Source: Anaerolineales bacterium (GTDB lineage: Bacteria; Chloroflexota; Anaerolineae; Anaerolineales; Villigracilaceae). From it: DNA of 8,233 nucleotides. A program made the translations under genes and the position numbers. Below the pieces are notes generated by a model. It was given only the letters and a program-made list of their open reading frames with translations, was not told the origin of the DNA and ran no database searches. Location of the stretch: NCBI GenBank assembly GCA_020847355.1, contig JADLCG010000120.1, forward strand, positions 1 to 8,233, read 5' to 3'. Shown here piece after piece: positions 1 through 7,107 of this stretch; the first letter of the stretch is position 1, and every line of letters begins with the position of its first letter.

Positions 1-2309
1 CGTGGATGGGCGGCTCAGTCGGCATTCCCTTCACGCGACTCTCTATCGGCGTGGCGGCGCTGATCGTAGCCGGAGCAGGCTTCGGCTTATGGTGGCGGCG
101 CAAAGCGCAATTCAAAGCGGAGTGGAATGCGAATCGCAAATTCTTTGTCCTGGTTGAAATTCTTTTCCTAACCTTCTTCCTGATTGATTTGCTGATTCGT
201 TTGGGCAACTCTGATTTGTGGCATCCTTCTAAGGGCGGCGAAAGACCGATGGATTTTTCATACTTCAACGCCGTGCTGAAGAGTACTTCGTTCCCGCCGT
301 ATGACCCATGGTTTGCGGGCGGTTATATCAACTATTATTATTACGGTTTTGTGATCGCGGGCGCGCCAGTGAAACTGCTCGGCATTGTGCCTTCCATCGC
401 GTATAACTTTATTTTGCCGACTTGGTTTGCAATGATCGCCATTGGCGCGTTTGCCATTGGGTTTAATTTACTGCAAGGTTTGAAGACCGAAGCGGACGAA
501 CCGGCTTGGTGGGGCATTCAACCTTCTGCGATTTTATCCGGCGTGGCTTCTTCGGTGATGATTATTTTGCTGGGGAATATGGGCGCGCTGAAAGTGATCT
601 TTGATGCGTTGCAAAAAATTGCCGCGCCAAACGGCGCTTTATCCGCTGAGGATACGTTCTTGGAAAAATGGCGTTGGGCGTTGGAAGGGGCTGGCAAAAT
701 TATTTCAACCAGCGCGCAACATCTTTTCAATCCAGATGTGACTGCGTTGACTTTGCCGGTGGGCGTGGGCGAGTGGTTGTGGAATCCCAGCCGCTTAATG
801 CCCGGCGGACCCGGCAATGAAATTATGGAGTTTCCGCTCTTCACGCTTTTATATAGCGATTTACACGCGCACATGCTCGTCATCCCGCTGACGTTGCTGA
901 TCATCGCGTGGGCGGTGGCGTTTATCAAATCTCATGCCGTTTTGCAAAAGAGCGAATGGCTCGCGGCGCTATTCATCGGCGCATTGTTCACGGGCGCATT
1001 AAAACCAACCAACACTTGGGACTTATACGCCTTCTTCCCCTTTGCGGCGCTGGCGGCGATTTATGCAATAAACCGCCATTATGAATGGCAGAAGCGCTTC
1101 AACCTGCCGGACTGGCTGGGGAGATTGGTCCTCTCGCTTGGGTTTGTTGCGGCGCTGTACGCTTTGGGCAAACTCATGTATTTGCCTTTTGATATTTGGT
1201 ACGGTCAAGCTTACGGTAGCGTTTCGCATTGGACGGCTTCGCATACGCCGATGTCCACTTACTTGACGCATTGGGGCTTGTTCCTCTTTTTGATCACGGC
1301 TTGGCTGATCTGGGAAACGCGCGAATGGCTGGCGAACACGCCGCTTTCCAGCCTTAAATATTTAGCGCCTTATCGCCTGTTCATTGAAATTGGCATCGCG
1401 CTCTTCATCTCGCTTTTGGTATTCTTCGCTTACGAGAAAATTGTCATCACTTGGCTGGCGCTTCCGCTGGCAGTTTGGGCGGGCATCCTCATGCTCAAGC
1501 CGGATATGCCCGGCGTGAAACGCGGCGTGTTGTTGATGATCGGCACCGCGTTGGCGTTGACGATTGCCGTCGAAAATATTGCGCTGGTCGGCGATCTCGG
1601 ACGCATGAATACCATCTTCAAAATTTACATGCAGGCTTGGATCTTATTCGCCGTGAGCGCGGGCGCGTGCTTTGCCTGGCTCTTGCCCGCTTTTATGCAC
1701 TGGAAACCCACTTGGCGCGCAGTTTATCAGGTTGGTTTATATTTCCTCCTCTCCGGCACATTCCTTTTTACGCTCACCGCCGCCACCGATAAAATCACCG
1801 ACCGCATCACGCCTTCCGCCCCGCACACGTTGGACAGCCTGACTTACATGCAATACACCGAACATTGGGACGGCAACACCATGCAATTGGTTCAGGATTA
1901 TCGCGCCATTCGCTGGCTTCAAGATCATGTGTCCGGCTCGCCGGTGATCGTGGAAGCCAACTGTTCTGAATATCGCTGGTGTACGCGCATGACGATCTAC
2001 ACCGGTTTGCCCGGCGTAGTCGGCTGGAATTTTCATCAGCGCCAGCAACGCGCATATCTATCGCAAACCGTTCAAAACCGCGTGGATGAAATTGGCGCAT
2101 TCTATAACGCTACCGACGCGCAAGCCGCATTACAATTTCTCGAAAAATATCAAGTCAAATATATTATCGTTGGGCAGTTGGAAAGAAATATTTACCCCGC
2201 GCTTGAAGGTCTGCCGGATGGACTCGCCAAGTTCCCGCAATATGACGGTCAATACTGGAAGACGGTCTATCACGATCAAGATACAACTATCTATGAGGTT
2301 TTACCATGA
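1..2309 (+). CDS. Chlor_Arch_YYY / DUF2298 polytopic membrane protein, copy 1 (5'-truncated by window)
   Basis: Large integral membrane protein of unknown biochemical role. Residues below count from the ATG at 6. The frame is open to the window edge, and the downstream paralogue has about 50 more residues before the matching EILFL helix, so the true start probably lies upstream and the ATG at 6 is internal. About 13 hydrophobic segments fill residues 12-592, and a soluble C-terminal domain of about 170 residues follows. Family marks are PMDF (81-84), PPYDPW (97-102), the YYYYG stretch (110-114), EFPLF then SDLHAH (275-289), KPTNTWD (333-339), NTIFKIYMQAW (535-545) and YTGLPGVVGW (665-674). 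The YYYxG motif and length match TIGR03662/PF10060. Acidic residues in the first loop and many helices resemble GT-C glycosyltransferases, but that is inference. The C-terminal domain has an unusual Cys pair (653, 659). It overlaps the next gene by 4 bp. Confidence 0.88.
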   Translation, partial: WMGGSVGIPFTRLSIGVAALIVAGAGFGLWWRRKAQFKAEWNANRKFFVLVEILFLTFFLIDLLIRLGNSDLWHPSKGGERPMDFSYFNAVLKSTSFPPYDPWFAGGYINYYYYGFVIAGAPVKLLGIVPSIAYNFILPTWFAMIAIGAFAIGFNLLQGLKTEADEPAWWGIQPSAILSGVASSVMIILLGNMGALKVIFDALQKIAAPNGALSAEDTFLEKWRWALEGAGKIISTSAQHLFNPDVTALTLPVGVGEWLWNPSRLMPGGPGNEIMEFPLFTLLYSDLHAHMLVIPLTLLIIAWAVAFIKSHAVLQKSEWLAALFIGALFTGALKPTNTWDLYAFFPFAALAAIYAINRHYEWQKRFNLPDWLGRLVLSLGFVAALYALGKLMYLPFDIWYGQAYGSVSHWTASHTPMSTYLTHWGLFLFLITAWLIWETREWLANTPLSSLKYLAPYRLFIEIGIALFISLLVFFAYEKIVITWLALPLAVWAGILMLKPDMPGVKRGVLLMIGTALALTIAVENIALVGDLGRMNTIFKIYMQAWILFAVSAGACFAWLLPAFMHWKPTWRAVYQVGLYFLLSGTFLFTLTAATDKITDRITPSAPHTLDSLTYMQYTEHWDGNTMQLVQDYRAIRWLQDHVSGSPVIVEANCSEYRWCTRMTIYTGLPGVVGWNFHQRQQRAYLSQTVQNRVDEIGAFYNATDAQAALQFLEKYQVKYIIVGQLERNIYPALEGLPDGLAKFPQYDGQYWKTVYHDQDTTIYEVLP
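2295..2299 (+). promoter_or_regulatory. Ribosome binding site of the DUF952 gene
   Basis: GAGGT lies inside the end of the upstream membrane-protein gene, 6 nt before the ATG at 2306. It supports that start, and the ATGA overlap suggests additional translational coupling. Confidence 0.6.
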
Positions 2310-2674
2310 TCTATCACATCACCTCGCGCGCGGAATGGGACGCGGCAAAATTACAAGGCGTTTATACTGCGCCTAGTTTGGAAACCGAAGGCTTCATCCA
2401 TTGCTCCACACACGCGCAGGTCGCGCAAGTTGCCAACGCTTTTTATACGGGCAGAAATGATCTCGTGTTGCTAAAAATTGACGAAAGCCAACTCCAGCCG
2501 GAGCTTAAGTGGGAAGCGCCCGCCGGACCGCCCGCTGAAAATATTTCCGAGTCAGATTTATTTCCCCACGTCTTCGGCGCAATCAATTTGACGGCTATCG
2601 CCGCTGTGCTGGACTTTGAGCCTGATTCCACAACCGGAATATTTTCTCCCTCCAACCTAAGCCCTAATTCCTAA
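2306..2674 (+). CDS. DUF952 family protein
   Basis: Small soluble protein of 122 residues, close to the usual DUF952 (PF06108, COG3502) length of about 110. It shows the family's marks: an N-terminal IYHIT with His4, GFIHCS at 29-34 followed by a QV pair, a Lys-Trp-Glu at 68-70, and FPHVFGAINL at 86-95. From memory, DUF952 is grouped with the ADP-ribosyltransferase / RNA 2'-phosphotransferase fold, but no reaction has been firmly assigned, so the role here is unknown. It overlaps the upstream gene by ATGA and the downstream gene by TAATG, placing it between two paralogous membrane proteins in one probable operon. The last eight or so residues (SNLSPNS) come from a C/T-rich low-complexity stretch and look like a non-conserved tail. 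Confidence 0.85.
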   Translation: MIYHITSRAEWDAAKLQGVYTAPSLETEGFIHCSTHAQVAQVANAFYTGRNDLVLLKIDESQLQPELKWEAPAGPPAENISESDLFPHVFGAINLTAIAAVLDFEPDSTTGIFSPSNLSPNS

Positions 2675-5154
2675 TGACTTCTTTCATCTTTTGGTATCTC
2701 CTCGTTAGCGCCGTTGGCTGGCTCACTTTCCCGCTCGCCTTTCGCTTATTCCCCGCCTTGAAAGATCGCGGTTATACGTTTGCGCGAACTGCCGGGTTGT
2801 TGATTTGGGGTTATGCGTTTTGGCTCTTGGCTTCTTTGGGCGTCGCCCAAAATGATACGGGCGGAATTTTGCTGGGCTGTGCCGTTTTGCTGGGGCTAAG
2901 TTTTTGGTCTTTCAATCAACAGCGCGGCGAACTACTTGACTTTATAAAATCAAACCTGCGGCTTGTGCTCACAACTGAAATTTTATTCTTGGTCGCTTTT
3001 GCCTTTCTGGCTTTCATCCGCTCGGCAAACTCAGAATTATTCAGCACCGAAAAACCAATGGAATTGGCTTTCATCAGCGGCATTATGCGTTCGCCAACCT
3101 TTCCGCCGCGCGACCCGTGGCTTTCCGGTTATGCGATTTCATATTATTACTTTGGTTATGTCATCACCGCTATGCTCGCCAAGTTGACGAATGTCCCTTC
3201 CAGCATGGCGCACAATTTGATGACCGCCCTCATCTTCAGCCTGACGGCAATCGGCGCGTATGGAATTTTATATAACTTATTAGCGGATCGCAAATCATCA
3301 AGCGTCAATGCGCTGTTTGCGCCTTTGTTCCTTTTACTAGTTTCAAACTTTGGCGCATTGCTTGAAGTTTTATCGCGCTACGGATTCTTTTGGAAGAAGG
3401 ACGCTACGGGTCAATTCACCAGCGCCTTTTGGACTTGGCTGGATGTTAAAGAATTGAACCTGCCGCCTGCCGAGCCGCTGGGCTGGGGCATTCAGCGGTA
3501 TTTATGGTGGTGGCGTTCTTCGCGCATTATGCAAGATTACGATATGCTCCACAATCCGCAGGAAGTGATTGACGAATTCCCTTTTTTCTCGTTTCTGCTT
3601 GGCGATCTTCATCCGCACGTTTTGGCGCTTCCGTTCACGCTGTTGGCGATCTCGGTCGCGTTGAATATTTTCCTCGGCGGCTGGAAGGGCGAACTCAGAA
3701 TCTTGGGCTTTTCAATCTACATGCAGTTGGAAGGCTTCGTTTTCTCCGCTTTGGCGTTGGGCGGGCTGGCGTTCCTCAACACTTGGGATATTCTGATCGG
3801 CGCAACCTTGATCGTCGCCGCTTATGTTTTTACGCAAGCGCAGGCACACGGCTGGAATTGGAAACGCCTCGAAGACTTACTGACGCTGGCTCTGCCGCTT
3901 GGGCTGGCTTCCATCTTTATGTATTTGCCTTTCTATTTGGGCTTCTCGTCTCAAGCCGGCGGGATTTTGCCCAGCATGATGTATCCCACGCGCGGCGCGC
4001 ACTTATGGCTTATGTGGGGAACTTTACTCATCCCGATTTATTGCTTCTTGGCGTATAAAATCCGCGAGTCTGCTTCCGCGGGCGGATTGCTTGAAGCTGA
4101 GTTAAAACCAAATTGGAAACTCGCGCTCTGGCTTGGGCTTGGATTTACCCTTATCCTCTTCATATTTATGTGGCTGATTGGTTTGCTCGGCTATTATGTG
4201 CAAAAAGATTTTGTGATGGGCTGGCTGGCAAGTCAGAACATGGATATCGCTACGTTCTTCCGCGCAACTTCTTTAAGAAGATTGTCCTATATTGGCGGAT
4301 TAATTACCATGTTGGCAGTTCTAATCCCCGCGCTGGCATTTTTGTTCTCAAAAGAATTTAATAATCAACTATCAACCGCCAACCACCAATCACCAACCAC
4401 CAACCACCAATCACCAACCACCAACCACCAAACAATAACTTTCGTCTTTCTTTTGCTGGCAGTGGGCGCAGTTCTAATCATCGCTCCAGATTTTGTGTAT
4501 CTAAAAGATCAATTTGGCTATCGCATCAACACAATTTTCAAATTTTATTATCAAGCGTGGCTCTTATGGAGTTTAGCCGCCGCTTTTGGCGTGGCGTATC
4601 TGCTTCAGAATCTAAACAACGCTGTTTGGGGCTGGGTTTATCGTATTGGTATTGCGCTGGTAATTTTTGCGGGCTTGCTTTACCCCGCGTTGAGTTTGCC
4701 TACTAAAACAAATAGCTTCAAACCTTATGGCGGTTTTACGCTGGATGACTTTGACCGCATTAAGCGAGAGAATCCAGACGAAGCCGCCGCAATTGAATTT
4801 CTGCGCGCCGCGCCAGATGGCGTTGTCGCCGAAGCGATTGGCGGCTCGTACGATCCATCCTATGCTCGCATCGCAACATATACGGGATTGCCCAATGTGC
4901 TTGGCTGGCCCGGTCACGAATCCCAGTGGCGCGGCGGAGCAGAACCGCAAGGCTCGCGTCAAGCGGACATCGCCGCTTTATATACTACGTCGGATTGGGA
5001 TACCGCCAGCGCGATCCTTGCCAAATATCATATTCGCTATATTTACATTGGCGATACTGAAAGAAGATCTTTGCAAGTCAACGAGCGGAAATTTGTGACG
5101 CGCCTTAAGATTATTTTTCAACAAGGCAACGTGACGATTTACGAAGCGCCGTAA
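2674..5154 (+). CDS. Chlor_Arch_YYY / DUF2298 polytopic membrane protein, copy 2
   Basis: Complete 826-residue membrane protein, within the 700-900 range of the family. It is paralogous to the gene at the window start: EKPME (126-130), PPRDPW (144-149), YYYFGY (157-162), EFPFF then GDLHPH (301-315), LNTWD (368-372), NTIFKFYYQAW (619-629) and YTGLPNVLGW (736-745) occur in the same order. N-terminal helices lie at about 5-25 and 38-80, a membrane core runs to about 673, and a soluble C-terminal domain follows (about 680-826), probably on the outer face by analogy with GT-C enzymes. The substrate is unknown. No Shine-Dalgarno precedes the ATG, which shares one base with the upstream stop codon, so translation is probably coupled. 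A loop at about 561-588 contains NHQSPTT repeats absent from the paralogue. A strong terminator follows the stop. Confidence 0.9.
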   Translation: MTSFIFWYLLVSAVGWLTFPLAFRLFPALKDRGYTFARTAGLLIWGYAFWLLASLGVAQNDTGGILLGCAVLLGLSFWSFNQQRGELLDFIKSNLRLVLTTEILFLVAFAFLAFIRSANSELFSTEKPMELAFISGIMRSPTFPPRDPWLSGYAISYYYFGYVITAMLAKLTNVPSSMAHNLMTALIFSLTAIGAYGILYNLLADRKSSSVNALFAPLFLLLVSNFGALLEVLSRYGFFWKKDATGQFTSAFWTWLDVKELNLPPAEPLGWGIQRYLWWWRSSRIMQDYDMLHNPQEVIDEFPFFSFLLGDLHPHVLALPFTLLAISVALNIFLGGWKGELRILGFSIYMQLEGFVFSALALGGLAFLNTWDILIGATLIVAAYVFTQAQAHGWNWKRLEDLLTLALPLGLASIFMYLPFYLGFSSQAGGILPSMMYPTRGAHLWLMWGTLLIPIYCFLAYKIRESASAGGLLEAELKPNWKLALWLGLGFTLILFIFMWLIGLLGYYVQKDFVMGWLASQNMDIATFFRATSLRRLSYIGGLITMLAVLIPALAFLFSKEFNNQLSTANHQSPTTNHQSPTTNHQTITFVFLLLAVGAVLIIAPDFVYLKDQFGYRINTIFKFYYQAWLLWSLAAAFGVAYLLQNLNNAVWGWVYRIGIALVIFAGLLYPALSLPTKTNSFKPYGGFTLDDFDRIKRENPDEAAAIEFLRAAPDGVVAEAIGGSYDPSYARIATYTGLPNVLGWPGHESQWRGGAEPQGSRQADIAALYTTSDWDTASAILAKYHIRYIYIGDTERRSLQVNERKFVTRLKIIFQQGNVTIYEAP
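4381..4431 (+). repeat. 21-bp in-frame tandem repeat, about 2.4 copies
   Basis: Two exact 21-bp units (4381-4401 and 4402-4422) plus 9 bases of a third, rich in C and A with no G on the + strand. Because 21 is a multiple of three, the array encodes the heptapeptide NHQSPTT twice and then NHQ, within the second YYY protein. The 20 bases before it (ATCAACCGCC region) are similarly C/A-rich and may be decayed copies. There are no unique spacers, so it is not a CRISPR array. Confidence 0.9.
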
Positions 5155-5156
5155 CC

Positions 5157-5190
5157 AAACTGCCGAGGGATTTACCCCTCGGCAGTTTTT
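5157..5190 (+). terminator. Intrinsic terminator of the YYY-DUF952-YYY unit
   Basis: A perfect 10-bp stem, CTGCCGAGGG (5160-5169) with CCCTCGGCAG (5176-5185), encloses a 6-nt loop. Five T residues follow, and three A's before the stem can pair with them. It begins 2 nt after the TAA stop. This is a textbook rho-independent terminator separating this unit from moaA. Confidence 0.93.
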
Positions 5191-5255
5191 ATTTCGAACG
5201 CGCCTGCCCTTGCCCAACCCAAGCCCGCGTTTGAGAGAAGCCAGCCCTCCAGAAT

Positions 5256-5264
5256 TGATATAAT
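5256..5264 (+). promoter_or_regulatory. Extended -10 promoter for moaA
   Basis: TGATATAAT contains a perfect TATAAT (5259-5264) preceded by the TGn extension. No good -35 hexamer sits 16-18 bp upstream, which fits an extended -10 promoter. Transcription would start near 5271, giving a short leader of about 30 nt before the moaA ATG. Confidence 0.65.
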
Positions 5265-5299
5265 CTACCCGCTTTGTTTTTTAGCTTGTGAAAATAAAA

Positions 5300-6304
5300 A
5301 TGTCCCTCATTGATACGCTCAACCGCCCCCTACGCGACCTCCGCATCTCCGTCACCGACCGCTGTAACTTCCGTTGCGTTTACTGTATGCCCAAGGAAGT
5401 CTTCGGTTCGGATTATCAATTCTTGAATCGCGGGCAGATTCTCACTTTTGAAGAAATCGCTCGGCTGGCTGGAATTTTCGCCGCGCACGGCGTGCAGAAA
5501 ATTAGATTGACCGGCGGCGAGCCATTGGTTCGCAAGGGTCTGCCCAATTTGATTAAAATGCTCGCCGCTATTCCGGACCTCGACCTGACTCTCACCACGA
5601 ACGGCGCTTTGCTCGCCCAACAAGCCCAAGCCTTAAAAGACGCCGGGCTAAACCGCGTGACGGTTAGTTTGGATTCTTTAGATAATGAAATCTTCAAAGC
5701 CATGAACGATGTTGATTTTCCGGTTGAAAAAGTTATCGCCGGGATGGACGCCGCCGCTTCGGTTGGCTTAACGCCGCTCAAAGTGAATATGGTCGTGAAG
5801 CGCGGCTTGAATGAAACCAGCATTTTGCCAATGGCAAGATTTTTCCGCGAAAAAGGCTATACCTTGCGCTTCATCGAATACATGGACGTTGGTCACAGCA
5901 ATGGCTGGCGCTTGGATGATGTGGTCTCGGCGAAAGAAATTATTCAGATCATCAATCGAGAAATGCCGCTTGAACCGCTCGATCCAAATTATCGGGGCGA
6001 AGTGGCTAAACGGTGGCGCTATCAAGATGGGGGCGGAGAGATCGGCGTGATCGCTTCAGTCACACAGGCGTTTTGCGGCGCGTGCACGCGCGTCCGATTA
6101 TCCGCTGAAGGCTCTTTGTACACTTGTTTGTTCGGCGTTAAAGGACACGACTTCCGCGAGTTATTGCGTAACGGCGCAACCGACGCCGAGATTGCGGAAA
6201 GAATCGCCCAAGTTTGGAACAAACGCGCAGACCGTTATTCTGAATTGCGCTCTGAAAAAACCAGCGGATTACCTAAAGTCGAAATGTCGCATATTGGAGG
6301 ATAA
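5300..6304 (+). CDS. moaA: GTP 3',8-cyclase MoaA (radical SAM, molybdenum cofactor synthesis)
   Basis: Cytoplasmic radical-SAM enzyme that converts GTP to 3',8-cyclo-7,8-dihydro-GTP, the first step of molybdenum cofactor synthesis; MoaC then makes cPMP. Counting from the ATG at 5300 (334 residues, normal length), the SAM-type 4Fe-4S cluster ligands are C22, C26 and C29 (CNFRCVYC), the SAM-contact GGEP lies at 72-75, and the second cluster ligands are C259, C262 and C276 in FCGACTRVR...YTC. The protein ends in the conserved Gly-Gly needed for activity. An in-frame GTG at 5288 would add four residues (MKIK). ATG is preferred because MSLIDTLNRPLRDLRIS resembles the usual MoaA start, but neither start has a clear Shine-Dalgarno. 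No other cofactor genes are in the window. The gene is probably co-transcribed with the HAD gene, with a 1-nt gap between them. Confidence 0.96.
   Translation: MSLIDTLNRPLRDLRISVTDRCNFRCVYCMPKEVFGSDYQFLNRGQILTFEEIARLAGIFAAHGVQKIRLTGGEPLVRKGLPNLIKMLAAIPDLDLTLTTNGALLAQQAQALKDAGLNRVTVSLDSLDNEIFKAMNDVDFPVEKVIAGMDAAASVGLTPLKVNMVVKRGLNETSILPMARFFREKGYTLRFIEYMDVGHSNGWRLDDVVSAKEIIQIINREMPLEPLDPNYRGEVAKRWRYQDGGGEIGVIASVTQAFCGACTRVRLSAEGSLYTCLFGVKGHDFRELLRNGATDAEIAERIAQVWNKRADRYSELRSEKTSGLPKVEMSHIGG
6296..6301 (+). promoter_or_regulatory. Ribosome binding site deciding the TTG start of the HAD gene
   Basis: GGAGGA formed by the two last glycine codons of moaA, 4-5 nt before TTG at 6306. It selects this start over the in-frame ATG at 6192, which lies deep inside moaA. 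Confidence 0.8.
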
Positions 6305-6305
6305 C

Positions 6306-7034
6306 TTGTCGAACGCAGAAAACATCACAGCCATTCTTTTTGATTTAGATGGGACGTTACGTTTCAACCTCCCCACGCCCGGGGAGGTTTTTCTTGATTA
6401 CGTCAAAAATTTGAATCTTCGCCCGATTTCCGATCAAGACTGCCAGCGCACAGAAAGATGGGAACTGCAATATTTTGCCAGTTCAAAAGAAATTCAAATA
6501 GATTACGCCCAATATAAAGCCGATAAAAAAGGTTTTTGGATTAACTTCACACGGCGCAGATTAATCGCGTTAGGCGTGGATGAAGCGCAAGCCGCGCAGG
6601 TTGCGCCGCGTACTGCGGAGTATATGGATCAGGCTTATAAGCCGCGCGTTTCAGTCCCCGACGATGTGTTTGATTTGTTGTCTTATCTAAACGAAGCCGG
6701 TTACACGCTTGGCGTAGTTTCCAATCGCGATCAGCCGTTCAAGGAAGAGTTACATCTGCTCAACCTTGCGCCTTATTTCAAATTTGCCTTGGCGGGCGGG
6801 GAAGTCAATTCATATAAGCCGGAGCCGTTGATTTTTCAGCGCGGCTTGGAAATGGCGGGCGCCATTGCGGCAGAGACGTTATACATCGGCGATAATTATT
6901 ATGCCGATACGCTGGGCGCGCTTCGCGCCGGACTACGCGCCATCCTCTACGACCCAAGCGGACTCTTCCCTGAAGCCGCGGAAGGTTGCCCGGTGATTCA
7001 AAATTATTCCCAACTTTATTCGCTTTTGGGATAG
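6306..7034 (+). CDS. HAD-superfamily hydrolase (subfamily IA-like phosphatase), TTG start
   Basis: Probable cytoplasmic phosphatase of 242 residues. All four HAD motifs are visible. Motif I is FDLDGT, with nucleophile D13 and general acid/base D15. Motif II is VVSNRD with S139. Motif III is K171 in SYKPEP. Motif IV is IGDNYYAD with D196 and D201. A helical C1 cap of about 100 residues lies between motifs I and II. The KPEP-then-IGDN arrangement followed by a G-x-x-A-G run is typical of subfamily IA (Gph / HAD-1 type), but the substrate cannot be read from the sequence. TTG at 6306 is chosen because a strong GGAGGA precedes it and DLDGT then falls at the expected N-terminal position; starting at 6192 would overlap moaA by more than 110 bp. 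It lies directly behind moaA, so the two are probably co-transcribed, but a cofactor role is only a guess. Confidence 0.9.
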   Translation: MSNAENITAILFDLDGTLRFNLPTPGEVFLDYVKNLNLRPISDQDCQRTERWELQYFASSKEIQIDYAQYKADKKGFWINFTRRRLIALGVDEAQAAQVAPRTAEYMDQAYKPRVSVPDDVFDLLSYLNEAGYTLGVVSNRDQPFKEELHLLNLAPYFKFALAGGEVNSYKPEPLIFQRGLEMAGAIAAETLYIGDNYYADTLGALRAGLRAILYDPSGLFPEAAEGCPVIQNYSQLYSLLG

Positions 7035-7067
7035 ACCTCTTGCACAAGTTTGTGTAGGGCGGGTTTT

Positions 7068-7107
7068 CAATCAAAAGAGGTCAGCGTAAGCTGACCTCTT
7101 TTGATTG
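7068..7107. terminator. Bidirectional terminator between convergent genes
   Basis: A perfect 18-bp inverted repeat (7068-7085 with 7090-7107) closes on a GTAA loop. Its core AGAGGTCAGC arm is flanked by A-rich sequence on one side and T-rich on the other, so a GC-rich hairpin followed by U's forms in either direction. It fills the 73-bp gap between the HAD gene and ilvE, ending right at the ilvE stop codon, and should terminate both transcripts. Confidence 0.92.

Noticed and set aside
518..928. Open frame on the minus strand inside the first YYY gene, with several others of its kind (1023-1271, 1430-1621, 1737-2048, 1807-2100)
   Set aside because: They lie antisense to a clearly recognised gene, have no recognisable motifs, and their compositions are typical of reverse-strand shadows.
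4381..4431. Repeat array considered as a CRISPR
   Set aside because: Units are directly adjacent with no spacers, the period is 21 bp in frame with the gene, and no cas genes are near.
5231..5236. TTGAGA as a -35 box for the moaA promoter
   Set aside because: The spacing to TATAAT is 22 bp, too long for a normal sigma-70 promoter; the TGn extension explains the promoter better.
5191..5255. Leader or small RNA between the terminator and the moaA promoter
   Set aside because: About 65 bp with no promoter, hairpin or open frame that stands out.
6192..6305. Longer N-terminus of the HAD protein starting at ATG 6192
   Set aside because: It would overlap moaA by 113 bp, adds 38 residues unlike any HAD N-terminus, and has no ribosome site comparable to GGAGGA before TTG 6306.
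7033..7050. AGACCTCTTGCACAAG considered as the end of a decayed IS5-type insertion sequence
   Set aside because: Only a vague resemblance to such ends; no matching inverted end beyond 8 bp and no transposase remnant nearby.
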